Shown in pieces: positions 6,157-16,194 of a DNA stretch of 32,051 nt. Numbering within the stretch: the first letter of the stretch is position 1; every line of letters begins with the position of its first letter. Under the pieces are notes generated by a model that was not told the origin of the DNA, did not search any database, and saw only the letters and a list, made by a program, of their open reading frames with translations. The position numbers and the translations under genes were made by a program. The stretch is from the IMG/VR virus record IMGVR_UViG_3300003937_000140, positions 1-32,051 of that record, one strand, 5' to 3'. The stretch comes from a virus.

Positions 6157-7945
6157 GTTTAAAAACGCAAAAATCGCAAGAAGTAATATTATCAGCATAA
6201 CCGGTGCGGGTATGTACGAGTATGATAATTATACTATTGGTCCTGTTCAAAAAGGAGGCTCGGGTAATACTATTGTGTCTTCTGGAAGTGGTGCTTATGA
6301 CGGTGGGGATAGAGTTATTGGCTTTCATAATGGGTATGATATAGATGGAGATATATTAATGACATGTGGCTGGGGTGATGGCGTTGCTTTCAGAAGACTT
6401 AATAATGATGGGTCTATGACAAAACTATATCATGACAACAATGCTTTATATAGAGATACAGGAAGTACATATAACCATATGCAATCCGTAGCGATGGCTA
6501 AGAGTGCGGGCAAGGCGGTCGTAATGAGTTACAACGTTTATGGCTATTCTATATTTGATTACAGAGGAGCTAAAGACGGCACTACTAATAGTGGTGAGGT
6601 AATTAGAGAAGCCAGACCTTCACATACAAACCCTACAGATTTTATTGATCCGTCAGGGACTAATTCTAGGTCAAATGGATACGTAAGAAGAGTTGGTTAT
6701 TGGTATGCAGGCGGATTAGTAGCCGCTGGAAATTGGGTATATGCTTCAGAGCATGATAGTAATAGACATTATAAAAAATTTCCTAGAAGAAATTTGTCTA
6801 CAGGTGCCCAAGAGTTTTTAGATGGTGCAGGGTCAGATAGATATAGTGGATCAGCGGCTAACGACAGAAATGGCTACAGAGCATTTTTATCATATGACGA
6901 AGTAAATGATAGAGTTTACTATTTAGATTACGAAGGCAATGGCGCTTTTACTGTAATACTTGACGCTTCTACAAGCACGCCAGAAACATTATACTGTGAT
7001 CTTGAAGATACAGTAGCAGGAAGTAATTCTGACTACACACAAAATGGTTACTGTAGAGAGTCCGGTTTATTTGTGCCAGATCCTGCTAGCGCACCAAACG
7101 TTGTAATAATTCCGGGATATGATTATATACTAAAGGTGGATTACACTAATTGTTTTAGTGGTAGTGCACCTTATGTTACAGATAGGGTTTACATAAGAAA
7201 TTATGAAAATGGCATTGATCTTAATAGTATTGCTAGGTTTGGAACAAAATTTCAAAAGACTTCAGGAACGCCTATGGATAAAATGCCAGGGTATACAGGA
7301 GAATGGATCCCTATGTCAGGTGACAGGGGTTATGGAAAAGTAGATGGAGGATTTTTAGATCTTAGCACATTTAAAATATATAATGTAAGAACGTTAAGTA
7401 ATTATCAAGAAGACACATCAAGCGTATACGGTGGTAGCGCAAGAGGAAGAAGTTGGCAATCAGATTATGGAGTAAACCCTGTTTTAATGTCGTCCGCAAA
7501 TGGCACTAAGTATTGGATTCGCATGGGGTATGGTGGCGATGGTCATAGTTTTAGAATATGGTCGGAGGCTACAAATCCAACGCAGCTATGTGGTAATTGG
7601 GAAGCTGTTTTTGGTACATTTACTTTAGACAATAGTGCTAAGGTGGACATGGTTTTTGTCGGCGGCTTAAGTGATTTTGTTATACCTTCTAATTGTGGAC
7701 TATCTGTTTATGTAAGTAATAATAACGGTACAAACTGGGAAACTTATGATAAAGACTCAGGAGAGGCGCATGTGTTTTCTACAACGGGAACACAGTTAAG
7801 GGTTAAGTTAACAGCGTCGGGTCATCCAAACAAAGCTCCGTTTTTGCAAAGTAAAATGGGCTTAGTTGTTGATTTTGGCTCAATGCACGATGCTGCAAAA
7901 GACACTAATATCAAGTATAAAGTAACAAGAAAAAAGTTAAGATAA
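6149..7945 (+). CDS. Large hypothetical protein, probable receptor-binding or tail-tip protein
   Basis: 598 residues, rich in Gly, Tyr, Asn, Asp and Ser. Repeating short strands (for example DGDILMTCGWGDGVAFRRLN, DRVYYLDYEGNGAFTVILD and NVVIIPGYDYILKVDYTN) suggest a beta-propeller or beta-sandwich fold, but I cannot name a family. It ends NIKYKVTRKKLR. The gene is flanked by fibre genes and starts inside the small gene before it. It uses AGA for nearly all arginines, unlike the capsid gene, which uses CGT and CGC, and is A/T-rich, so it may be a recently exchanged host-range module. That is inference. Confidence 0.5.
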   Translation: MGKFKNAKIARSNIISITGAGMYEYDNYTIGPVQKGGSGNTIVSSGSGAYDGGDRVIGFHNGYDIDGDILMTCGWGDGVAFRRLNNDGSMTKLYHDNNALYRDTGSTYNHMQSVAMAKSAGKAVVMSYNVYGYSIFDYRGAKDGTTNSGEVIREARPSHTNPTDFIDPSGTNSRSNGYVRRVGYWYAGGLVAAGNWVYASEHDSNRHYKKFPRRNLSTGAQEFLDGAGSDRYSGSAANDRNGYRAFLSYDEVNDRVYYLDYEGNGAFTVILDASTSTPETLYCDLEDTVAGSNSDYTQNGYCRESGLFVPDPASAPNVVIIPGYDYILKVDYTNCFSGSAPYVTDRVYIRNYENGIDLNSIARFGTKFQKTSGTPMDKMPGYTGEWIPMSGDRGYGKVDGGFLDLSTFKIYNVRTLSNYQEDTSSVYGGSARGRSWQSDYGVNPVLMSSANGTKYWIRMGYGGDGHSFRIWSEATNPTQLCGNWEAVFGTFTLDNSAKVDMVFVGGLSDFVIPSNCGLSVYVSNNNGTNWETYDKDSGEAHVFSTTGTQLRVKLTASGHPNKAPFLQSKMGLVVDFGSMHDAAKDTNIKYKVTRKKLR

Positions 7946-7946
7946 T

Positions 7947-10900
7947 ATGGCTACTGTAGGCTCTTCTAAAAGACATTTAAATATTACATCTGACTCATCG
8001 GCAGCTGCATCCACTATGACCCTTGGTGGTAACGGTGTTGCTACAGAGGCGTATGTAGGCACACAGATTACAAACCTTATCGATTCATCGCCATCGGCAT
8101 TAAACACGCTTAATGAACTTGCTGCTGCATTAGGGGATGACGCTAGCTTTTCTACTACTGTAACCAATAGTATTGCCACTAAGCTTTCTTTAGCTGGTGG
8201 TACGATGACTGGGGATATTGACATGTCCGCTGGCAAGGGTATTACCTTTTATGGGAACGGTTCTGGAGACCATGGGATATTTGGTAGAGATGCTGCTGGT
8301 AACGCAAGTGATGATATAAGAATAAACTCATATCATAACGTACATATAAATCTAGACTCAAATAGCAATAACAATTCTTCTTCCACTTTCTTTACAATAG
8401 GCGAGCATGGTGGTACGGGAACTTTAGGTTCTAATGTATTTACTGTTGATGGGTCGGGTAATGTCGTTGCTTCAGGAACTCTTCAAGCATCTGGATATAA
8501 TGATTCCAACTGGAACACTGCATACGGCTGGGGAAACCATGCAAGTGCTGGGTACTTAACCTCTATTAACAACGGTAACTGGTCTGGTACAGACTTAGCT
8601 ATCGTTAATGGTGGTACAGGAGCATCTACCGCTTCTGCTGCTCGTTCTAATCTTGGACTAGGTAGTGCTGCTTTATCCGCTTCTACAGCTTTTGCAGCGT
8701 CATCACATACACACGCAGCTGGAGATATTACAAGTGGAACTTTAAATACAGCTAGACTTCCAACACCCGTTTCTGGTGATTGGTGGAACGGAGGCGCGGC
8801 AGTAGTTGGCCCTGATGGTGTAATGGAAATCGGTAAATACATTGATTTTCATGCAACAGATGCAGGTACATCAGATTTTGATTACCGCATGTACGCTAAT
8901 TCTGGAACAATGACCTTTAGCGGGGACGGGTTGTTTCAAGGTGGAGACCTATATATTGTTAAACAAAACGACGCTCCTACACTTACACTGCTTCACGATG
9001 GTACAAACCCATCTACTAATGATTTATTGTTTGTCATGCAGTTTCAGTCTGATTATGAAGGAACGCATCAGAACTGGGGTAAGATTGAACTTGACACAAA
9101 CTCAAGCGCAGTAAGAACCAATATGGATTTTTATGTGAAGTCTGCAAGCGGGTCTGAACAATTAGGATTTAGAATTGAGGGTCAGTCCTCAGAAACCCCT
9201 AAAGCATATTTTTATAATCAGGTTGATGTTGCGGGTGCTTTGACATCTACAAACATTACGATTGCAGATGGCATTTATCACGAGGGCGATGGTAACACGT
9301 TCTTAAATTTTGGTACAGACACTATAAATCTTAATACTGGGGGAGGTTCAAGAATTAACATAACCAACTCCAATATAAAAGTAAACAATGATTTAATCGT
9401 TGCTGGTGGCGAAACATTCTCTTTAGGTGAACGTGGCGAAGGAGATGACAATGGTCGTACCGTTCTTATTGAAGGTGCTGCAAGCGGTTCTGCTGGTGAA
9501 GGTTCTGGTCGTATATTTTTTAGCGAACACAATAGTACAGAAGCTAGCGCTGATAAATACGGGTTGTCTTTGTATTACGAAGGTAATCCTAACGCACAGC
9601 TTCCTTCTGGATTTCAACCAAATACTGGTAATGGCACTTGGTCTTTACGTAGACACAACAATAGCACTAGTGGTGCTGCTATTATGTCTGGTGGGAGAAC
9701 CGATAGCAATGTTACTTTTGCGGGCACAATAGGAGCAACCAACTTTTCAGGTTCATCGTCGGGTACAAATACGGGTGACCAAGTGCTACCAACGCTTTCT
9801 TCATTAGGTGCATTGTCAACCAGCGGAGGCACTATGAGTGGAACTATGAAAGTTACGGGTAGTATCATTCATGAGCATAATTCTCATAGTGGCTACATAG
9901 CTTTTCCAAAAGGGGGCATGTACCACAGTACAGCTAATGCTCATACAGGAGCAATAAAAGTAAAACTACCTACTCACGGAGGTGATGACATGGTTAAGTT
10001 TACTATTGACATATTTGATTATGCAACAGATGAGTCTGTTACTATTTTAGTTTCTGGATATATATACCAAGCAAGTGGGGGTAATGAGTGGACAAACTGT
10101 ACGGCTATAAATCTTGCTCATGAATCTGCTAAAAATTACACAGTTCGTTTTGGCGCTGATGGGTCAAACAGTTGTGTTTGGGTTGGCGAAACGACTAGTA
10201 CTTGGAATCACCTTCAAGTTGCCGTAACTAATTTTTGGGGTGGATTTTACACTGATATAGACGCTTACAATGATGAGTGGGAAATAACTGTAGTAACAGC
10301 TTTTGGAGACCATGTAGATGAAACAAGAACAAATAACTTTCCAGCTGCTGATTACAATAAAATAATTAACACGCCTACGATACCAAGTGGCAATGCAATA
10401 ATAGATTGGACTACCGACCAAGGAAGTACTAATATAAATTCTGGTAATTACACTAATACTACATACAGCGCAGCAACCACCTCAGCAGCAGGGTTAATGT
10501 CTACTACAGATAAAACTAAGTTAGACGGCATTGCTGCAAGTGCAAATAACTACTCGCTGCCAGCGGGTACTGCATCCACTAGAGGTGGATTTAAGATAGG
10601 ATACTCTGAGAACGGAAAGAACTATCCTGTTGAAGTTTCTTCTGAGAAGATGTATGTTAACGTACCTTGGACAGATGCCAATACCGATACTATCACTTCA
10701 GTCGGTGTTAGCGGTAGTGAGACTACAGGTACTATAACACTAACTGCCGCGGGAGCAACTACGTTAACGCAGAGCGGGCAAACTGTTGAGATTAGGTCTA
10801 CAGATACTACTACCAATTACTATTTAAACGGTTTAACATACACGCCGTCTAGCTCAACACTTACCGCTTCTGTAAACGGAGCTACAAATCAAACTGTAGA

Positions 10901-12626
10901 TTTAACAAATTTAGGAGGTTTTGCCCATACATGGGGGAACGGAAGTAATAAAGATTTCAATAGTTCGGACTTAATGCCAGACAATTATGGTAGTTCGTGG
11001 TGGGAAGTACATAACATATCTACAAGTTGGGCAAACTCTCCTTTCACTAATACCTATCAAACAAATCTAAATACCCCTTACACATACGGAGCAGTACACG
11101 GTATAAGAACTGGTAGTATGAAAATTCAATATTACTATCCGCATACTGGTTCTCACGAAGACCATATTTGGTTTAGAACATCTTGGGAGGGTGATTTAAA
11201 CTCGTGGGATTATGCTTGGGAAAGAATATTCACGACTGCTGACAATATACATACTCAGCATTACGTAAGAGCAGACGGTGGTTTCTTTGTAGACGGAACA
11301 ACTAAGGGTATTAATGGTAGTGGTAACTTCATAGGCGGTACTATTACAGGAGCGAGTGATGCTAATGTAGCTAACTGGAATACAGCGTATGGATGGGGTA
11401 ATCATGCAAGTGGCGGATACTCTACTGCTTCTGGTGTAGAAGATAACGCTGACGTTACTGATACTGCTAACGTAGTAGCAGCTTTAACTGCTGGTACGAA
11501 TGTTCAGATTGCAGCCAACGGTACTATTTCCGCTACTGATACAGATACGGTTTATACTCACCCAACTTCAGCGGGTAACAAACACATTCCTACTGGCGGT
11601 GCAGCAGGGCAATTTCTTAAGTACAGTTCAAGTGGAACTGCAACATGGGCAACACCCAGTTATACTACGAATACAGATACTGTTTATACTCACCCTACTA
11701 CTGCTGGTAATAAGCACATACCTGCGGGTGGCGCAGCGGGGCAGTTCTTAAAGTATTCTTCTGACGGCACAGCAACTTGGGCAACACCAAGCTACACTAC
11801 AAACACAAACACTCAGCTGTCTAACGAGCAGGTGCAAGATATTGTAGGTGCAATGTTTAGTAATAATAGTGAATCAAACATTACTGTTACATATCAAGAT
11901 GGAGACGGTACTATTGATTTAGCTGTTGCGGCAAACTACGGAAGCTGGGACTTAATGGATGAGAATGACACTGTAAACAGAGTTGATTCTGGGGAGCATG
12001 TCAAGTTCTCAAACTCTAGCATTCAGGGTACAGGAACATCAACAGACCCGTTTGTGGTAAGTATGCCCAACACTACCTATACTGCTGACGGTAACTACGG
12101 AATGACTCTAAATGGCACAGCGTTCCGTTTGGAAAATGACCGCAGACGTAATAGCAGTACTCAAGATATCCATACGGGTAACACTCACGACTATACGTTC
12201 TACGATGCTTCTCACGGTATTCGCTGGTATACAGCGGGCAGTGAAGAAATGCGCTTGGAAGATGATGGTGACTTACACGTTGATGGTGATGTTATTGCAT
12301 TCTCTACTACTGTTTCTGATGAACGTCTTAAAGACAACGTAGAAACTATTGACAATGCTATACACAAAGTTAAACAACTTAGAGGTGTAGAATATACTTG
12401 GAACGAAGGAAGCCGGAAAGGTCAACGCGAAATTGGTGTGATCGCACAGGAAGTTGAAAAAGTAGTGCCAGAAATAGTGCATGAAAAGAAACTTCCTTTT
12501 GTTGGCGATGAAACTTACAAAACCGTTGATTACGAAAAGCTAGTGGCTTTATTAATTGAAAGCAATAAAGAACTTGCAGCAAGAGTTGAAACCTTAGAAG
12601 CAAAACTAGATGGCACTACAAAGTAG
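7947..12626 (+). CDS. Giant tail fibre with C-terminal S74 intramolecular chaperone
   Basis: 1559 residues. The C-terminal domain, from about residue 1450, has the hallmark of peptidase S74 chaperone domains: SDERLKDNVETIDNAIHKVK, then GVEYTWNE, EIGVIAQEVEKVVPEIV and a terminal helix (LLIESNKELAARVETLEAKL). In this family the domain trimerises the fibre and then cleaves itself off at the Ser-Asp; here that is Ser1457, which would release about 103 residues. The shaft contains two copies of NWNTAYGWGNHAS (near residues 190 and 1147) and a 44-residue tandem duplication near 1199-1286. It starts one base after the previous stop and overlaps the next gene by 17 bases. Confidence 0.85.
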   Translation: MATVGSSKRHLNITSDSSAAASTMTLGGNGVATEAYVGTQITNLIDSSPSALNTLNELAAALGDDASFSTTVTNSIATKLSLAGGTMTGDIDMSAGKGITFYGNGSGDHGIFGRDAAGNASDDIRINSYHNVHINLDSNSNNNSSSTFFTIGEHGGTGTLGSNVFTVDGSGNVVASGTLQASGYNDSNWNTAYGWGNHASAGYLTSINNGNWSGTDLAIVNGGTGASTASAARSNLGLGSAALSASTAFAASSHTHAAGDITSGTLNTARLPTPVSGDWWNGGAAVVGPDGVMEIGKYIDFHATDAGTSDFDYRMYANSGTMTFSGDGLFQGGDLYIVKQNDAPTLTLLHDGTNPSTNDLLFVMQFQSDYEGTHQNWGKIELDTNSSAVRTNMDFYVKSASGSEQLGFRIEGQSSETPKAYFYNQVDVAGALTSTNITIADGIYHEGDGNTFLNFGTDTINLNTGGGSRINITNSNIKVNNDLIVAGGETFSLGERGEGDDNGRTVLIEGAASGSAGEGSGRIFFSEHNSTEASADKYGLSLYYEGNPNAQLPSGFQPNTGNGTWSLRRHNNSTSGAAIMSGGRTDSNVTFAGTIGATNFSGSSSGTNTGDQVLPTLSSLGALSTSGGTMSGTMKVTGSIIHEHNSHSGYIAFPKGGMYHSTANAHTGAIKVKLPTHGGDDMVKFTIDIFDYATDESVTILVSGYIYQASGGNEWTNCTAINLAHESAKNYTVRFGADGSNSCVWVGETTSTWNHLQVAVTNFWGGFYTDIDAYNDEWEITVVTAFGDHVDETRTNNFPAADYNKIINTPTIPSGNAIIDWTTDQGSTNINSGNYTNTTYSAATTSAAGLMSTTDKTKLDGIAASANNYSLPAGTASTRGGFKIGYSENGKNYPVEVSSEKMYVNVPWTDANTDTITSVGVSGSETTGTITLTAAGATTLTQSGQTVEIRSTDTTTNYYLNGLTYTPSSSTLTASVNGATNQTVDLTNLGGFAHTWGNGSNKDFNSSDLMPDNYGSSWWEVHNISTSWANSPFTNTYQTNLNTPYTYGAVHGIRTGSMKIQYYYPHTGSHEDHIWFRTSWEGDLNSWDYAWERIFTTADNIHTQHYVRADGGFFVDGTTKGINGSGNFIGGTITGASDANVANWNTAYGWGNHASGGYSTASGVEDNADVTDTANVVAALTAGTNVQIAANGTISATDTDTVYTHPTSAGNKHIPTGGAAGQFLKYSSSGTATWATPSYTTNTDTVYTHPTTAGNKHIPAGGAAGQFLKYSSDGTATWATPSYTTNTNTQLSNEQVQDIVGAMFSNNSESNITVTYQDGDGTIDLAVAANYGSWDLMDENDTVNRVDSGEHVKFSNSSIQGTGTSTDPFVVSMPNTTYTADGNYGMTLNGTAFRLENDRRRNSSTQDIHTGNTHDYTFYDASHGIRWYTAGSEEMRLEDDGDLHVDGDVIAFSTTVSDERLKDNVETIDNAIHKVKQLRGVEYTWNEGSRKGQREIGVIAQEVEKVVPEIVHEKKLPFVGDETYKTVDYEKLVALLIESNKELAARVETLEAKLDGTTK
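11540..11803 (+). repeat. 132-bp tandem duplication inside the giant fibre gene
   Basis: Two in-frame units of 44 residues each contain DTVYTHPT(S/T)AGNKHIP(T/A)GG, then AAGQFLKYSS(S/D)GTATWA and TPSYTTNT. The protein copies differ at only a few positions, while the DNA copies differ at many third positions. The duplication is therefore old and held by selection on the protein. Confidence 0.85.
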
Positions 12627-13515
12627 CGGACAGATATCACTTAACGACATAAAGACGGAACTTGGCGCAGCATCTACGGATGTTTCGCTAAGGGCTATGT
12701 CTAGTACCGCTGGTAAAGCGTCACCCGATGCTATTAGTGAGTTCTATGGATATGCTAACTACTCTAACGTCAAGTTCTATGAGAATGATGGTACAGGAGA
12801 TTACATAAGCGGATCAACAGGTTCAGCACCCTTTACTATTAACTCTACTCAAGACCTTACCATAAGCATGTGGGTAAGACCGCAGAATACTTCTGACCAA
12901 AATCATTTGATGATTAACTTTAGCAACACTACAGCAAACGGAAATAACCGCTTGTTTATTAGTTATACTGCTAATGTAAATAGAATCATTACTAGGGTAA
13001 GGACTAACTCCTCTAACTTTGATAGACAGTTTGCTCTGCACGACAATAGCACACAAACAGGATTTAGTAGCTCAACAGCTTGGTCTAAAACAAATAGAGG
13101 TAATGCTAATGCTGCTGGTTGGATTAATCTAACAATAACGTATGATGCTTCTCAGTCTGCTGCAGAGTCAGCATTTAAATTGTACTGGAATGGTTCTGAG
13201 TGTACATCAACCGCCGCGTCCGCAAATGGCTCAAGAGGTTCTATAGCAGCTACTAACTACAAGATAGGTGAAAACATACACTCTACTAACTCTGGTGGTA
13301 ATGCGTTTATGGACTTTGATGAAATAAAGGTATACGATAGAATTATAAGCGGTTCTGCTATTACAAGTATATACAACTCAGGCGTTATAGCGGACAGCTC
13401 GCAGACATCAAGTACAAACCTTGTTACGGAATGGACATTTGAGAACAGTAATGCAGCAGATTCTAACAGCAGATACTCAAGCTCTATAACGGGCGGAACA
13501 ATAGGAACACACTAA
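12610..13515 (+). CDS. LamG-like (concanavalin A-type) tail protein, probable receptor binder
   Basis: 301 residues. The N-terminal 45 residues (SSGQISLNDIKTELGAASTD to SEFYGYA) resemble the short anchoring segments of phage tail proteins. Residues about 60-250 form a jellyroll-type domain: an early strand QDLTISMWVRPQ, a central WINLTITYD, and a late MDFDEIKVYDRIISGSAITS with IYNSG, the pattern of laminin-G type 3 domains. These domains bind carbohydrate or protein ligands. The gene overlaps the S74 fibre gene by 17 bases. A host-surface adhesin is inferred. Confidence 0.7.
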   Translation: MALQSSGQISLNDIKTELGAASTDVSLRAMSSTAGKASPDAISEFYGYANYSNVKFYENDGTGDYISGSTGSAPFTINSTQDLTISMWVRPQNTSDQNHLMINFSNTTANGNNRLFISYTANVNRIITRVRTNSSNFDRQFALHDNSTQTGFSSSTAWSKTNRGNANAAGWINLTITYDASQSAAESAFKLYWNGSECTSTAASANGSRGSIAATNYKIGENIHSTNSGGNAFMDFDEIKVYDRIISGSAITSIYNSGVIADSSQTSSTNLVTEWTFENSNAADSNSRYSSSITGGTIGTH

Positions 13516-13634
13516 TGGAATACTCAGTAGAAAAATACCACGATGACGGAAGTGTATGGGAAGTGTTAGAAGATGACATACCTGTATTCTGGGGGACACA
13601 AGAAGAATGTAACAATTACATAGCAACATTATGA
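13515..13634 (+). CDS. 39-residue hypothetical protein
   Basis: A small frame linked to both neighbours: its ATG overlaps the previous stop (TAATG) and its TGA overlaps the next ATG (ATGA). It opens MEYSVEKYHDDGSVWEVLED and ends with FWGTQEECNNYIATL, an acidic composition with a pattern of strands followed by a short helix. Similar tiny proteins are common in phage operons. No function can be assigned. The tight overlaps are the main evidence that it is translated. Confidence 0.55.
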   Translation: MEYSVEKYHDDGSVWEVLEDDIPVFWGTQEECNNYIATL

Positions 13635-14038
13635 GCAAATTATTAAAATTACTAGGTGGAAGCGCAGCGCCTCTACTAGACAAAGCAGCTGAGGTTGCAG
13701 ACAGATTTATTGATACACCTGCTGAGAAGAAAGCGTTTATTAAAGAAGCATATCAGCAAGAGGTATTAGATCGTAAAGAAGCTAGAGAACTTGGTAAGAA
13801 TAAAAGCACACCGGATATACTAACTTACGTTACTTTATTTATTGCTATTGGTTTAGCAACGGCTATATTTACTGACTTCCTTAACTGGGAAACATTGACA
13901 GAGGTACAAAAAGGATTAATAACTACGTTTAGTGGGTTTTTCTTGCGTACCTTAGGTGATGTATATGGGTATTGGTTTGGTTCTTCAATGGGTTCTGGAG
14001 ACAAGACGAAAGATTTAACTAAGCTGATGCGCAAGTAA
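13631..14038 (+). CDS. Putative holin-like membrane protein
   Basis: 135 residues with a soluble, charged N-terminal half and two hydrophobic segments at about 62-82 (DILTYVTLFIAIGLATAIF) and 94-116 (VQKGLITTFSGFFLRTLGD, then VYGYWFGS). The C-terminus is Lys-rich (KTKDLTKLMRK). This layout matches holin-type proteins that sit after tail-fibre genes in many phages and time lysis by permeabilising the inner membrane. No endolysin is visible nearby, so the lysis role is inferred; another membrane-anchored function is possible. Confidence 0.55.
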   Translation: MSKLLKLLGGSAAPLLDKAAEVADRFIDTPAEKKAFIKEAYQQEVLDRKEARELGKNKSTPDILTYVTLFIAIGLATAIFTDFLNWETLTEVQKGLITTFSGFFLRTLGDVYGYWFGSSMGSGDKTKDLTKLMRK

Positions 14039-14075
14039 TTATACCCTGTAAGTAATAACCTTAAATAAAAACCAA

Positions 14076-14360
14076 ATGACATTTTATTACCGCACGACCA
14101 CTGCAACAAGTGGTGACCAACAAGTATCCGAAAAAGCCAAAGCTTTCTGGGAACATGCTTCAGAAAAAAAGAACTGGAGAATTGTACAATTACCTAATGG
14201 CTACTATCAAACAGAGTTGTTATTAGAAGGTTCCTGGAAAGATGTAACTCGCAGGGAAACTTTAGATGGTGCTGAACAAGCTATTGATAAATCGATAGAG
14301 CACTACAAATCGCGTCTCGAATTCGCGCAAGGACCTAAAGTCGTTAAAACATTCGAATAA
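14076..14360 (+). CDS. Hypothetical 94-residue protein upstream of groEL
   Basis: It starts MTFYYRTTTATSGDQQVSEK after an A-rich leader. The middle has aromatic and strand-like segments (NWRIVQLPNGYYQTELLLEG) and the end a helix (LDGAEQAIDKSIEHYKSRLE). There is no signal peptide or membrane segment. It lies 24 bases before groEL in the same direction and so probably shares its transcript. I recognise no domain. A role linked to chaperonin use is a guess from proximity. Confidence 0.55.
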   Translation: MTFYYRTTTATSGDQQVSEKAKAFWEHASEKKNWRIVQLPNGYYQTELLLEGSWKDVTRRETLDGAEQAIDKSIEHYKSRLEFAQGPKVVKTFE

Positions 14361-14384
14361 ACCAAAACACTTTAATTTAATATA

Positions 14385-15953
14385 ATGGAATTTAATAACC
14401 CTAGCGAGATTGTAAAGGATCTCACATTTGGCAATGCTGCCAATGAAAAAATTATGGCCGGCGTCAGTAAGTTAGCGAACGCAGTGAAGTCCACTTTAGG
14501 AGCTTCAGGTAAATGCGTGATCTACGAAGACGCCTTGGGCCGACCGGTCATCACTAAAGATGGTGTAACCGTAGCAGAAAGCGTAGTCTTGATGGATCCG
14601 GTCGAAAACATCGGTGCAACACTTGTTAAAGAGGCTGCCCGAAATACAGTGCGTGAAGCGGGTGACGGTACGACAACCTCAACCGTCCTCGCTCACTCAT
14701 TATTAAAAGAACTAAGTGAATTTACAAGTGATGACAAAATTAGAGAAATTAAAAAAGGCGTTGAAGACTGTGCTAAGGAGATCTTGGAATATCTTGATAC
14801 TACCAGTATTCCGGTTGATGGTGAAATGCTTAGGCAAGTTGCATACATTAGCACAAACAACGACGAAGAGCTTGGAGGCTTCATTGGTGAAGCTTTCGGC
14901 AAAGTTGGCAAAGATGGAGTCGTATTGATGGAAGAATCCGAAACGAACGAAACTTATGTGGAGTTTGTAGAGGGTACTCAATTTGATTCAGGTTTAAAGT
15001 CACCGCATCTTATAACGGATAAAGATAAGGGCATAGCTGTTTTAGACAATCCTATGGTCCTTATTGTGTCTTCGCCTATACCTAATATAAGAAAGATACA
15101 AAGTGTCTTAGAACACGTTGTAAAGAAGAATAGAAGCCTGCTGATCGTCGCTGACGTTGAGCAACAACCTTACCAAACGTTATTAGCTAACAAGGTAAAA
15201 GGCAATATCAAGGTAAACATAGTGGATTTACCTGGGTTTGGGCCAACTAAGCAGGAAGCAATCGAAGACTTAGCAATATTAACTGGGGCTACAGTCATTA
15301 ATGAAGAGCTTGGCGATGATTTGGATCTGATCAATCCCGAAGTGTTAGGAGAAGCGGTAAAATCCGTTACCTCTTCAAAGAACACTGTGATGCAGGTAGA
15401 GGCCGACCATGAGCAGCTTCTTGACCGTATTGAAAATGTACGTGAAAGAATTGGTTCTGAAACAAACCCTTACTTTAGGGGTAAGCTCGAAGAGCGTTTA
15501 TCAATGTTAACCGGTAAGGTTGGACTGATTTATGTAGGAGCTGACTCACAGGTCGAACTTAAAGAAAAGAAAGATAGAGTAGAAGATGCCATTTATGCAA
15601 CGCAAGCCGCGTTAAAAGAAGGTATTGTAGCAGGGGGTGGCGCAGCATTATTGCATGCATCATTAAAGATTAAACATAAGAATGTTGGATACACTGCTCT
15701 TCTTAGAGCTCTTAGTTCTCCGTTTAATACCATTCTTGAAAACGCAAATATTGTGCTCGACGAGCCGGTTGCACGTAAAGGTTATGGGATTGATGCTACT
15801 TCGGGGAAGAAAGTAAATATGGTTAAGGCTGGTATTATTGATCCGGTACTCGTAACCAAAACCGCACTAAAGAATGCAGTTAGTGTAGCAACAACAATTA
15901 TTTCTGCAGATTGTGTAATCTCTAATATGAGAATGGATGAAAGCGGTAAATAA
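14385..15953 (+). CDS. groL: Phage-encoded chaperonin GroEL (Hsp60)
   Basis: 522 residues, slightly shorter than the usual 540-550 because the Gly-Gly-Met tail is absent. Family signatures are all present: [11 protein letters not shown] (Asp59, matching Asp52 of E. coli GroEL), [14 protein letters not shown] (Asp94, matching Asp87), [20 protein letters not shown] (Asp401, matching the ATP-hydrolysis Asp398) and a [20 protein letters not shown] segment near the end. The ATPase site therefore looks intact. The apical region is more diverged ([16 protein letters not shown]). The 3' end overlaps groES by 17 bases. It probably folds phage proteins in the cytoplasm, either as its own ring or with host subunits. 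Confidence 0.95.
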   Translation: MEFNNPSEIVKDLTFGNAANEKIMAGVSKLANAVKSTLGASGKCVIYEDALGRPVITKDGVTVAESVVLMDPVENIGATLVKEAARNTVREAGDGTTTSTVLAHSLLKELSEFTSDDKIREIKKGVEDCAKEILEYLDTTSIPVDGEMLRQVAYISTNNDEELGGFIGEAFGKVGKDGVVLMEESETNETYVEFVEGTQFDSGLKSPHLITDKDKGIAVLDNPMVLIVSSPIPNIRKIQSVLEHVVKKNRSLLIVADVEQQPYQTLLANKVKGNIKVNIVDLPGFGPTKQEAIEDLAILTGATVINEELGDDLDLINPEVLGEAVKSVTSSKNTVMQVEADHEQLLDRIENVRERIGSETNPYFRGKLEERLSMLTGKVGLIYVGADSQVELKEKKDRVEDAIYATQAALKEGIVAGGGAALLHASLKIKHKNVGYTALLRALSSPFNTILENANIVLDEPVARKGYGIDATSGKKVNMVKAGIIDPVLVTKTALKNAVSVATTIISADCVISNMRMDESGK

Positions 15954-16194
15954 TTATATTATTATAAAGAAAATCAAGGAGGCAGTCAAAAAGGTTGCCG
16001 GCCTTGAATTAACTGAAAAGCAGAATAGTGACGTTAGGTATTTAAAAGCTGAAGTTATTAGCTGCGGACCATTAGTAATCGGTGTTGAAGTTGGTGATAC
16101 AATTAGATACGATAAGCACGCTGGACATGGTATAGAATGGAATGAAGATTTATTTCATGTAATTACCGTAGGCGACGTTGTTATTGTAGAATGA
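15937..16194 (+). CDS. groS: Phage-encoded co-chaperonin GroES-like protein
   Basis: 85 residues, a little shorter than typical GroES. It opens [20 protein letters not shown] as GroES proteins do. A mobile-loop-like segment follows (VAGLELTEKQN), then a barrel strand pattern (AEVISCG, EVGDTIRYDKHAG) and the usual closing strand (EDLFHVITVGDVVIVE). The loop has LEL where GroES has the hydrophobic IVL-type tripeptide that docks on GroEL. It starts within the last codons of groEL and overlaps the next gene by four bases, so all three are probably coupled. It should cap the phage or host GroEL ring. Confidence 0.85.
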   Translation: MKAVNNYIIIKKIKEAVKKVAGLELTEKQNSDVRYLKAEVISCGPLVIGVEVGDTIRYDKHAGHGIEWNEDLFHVITVGDVVIVE

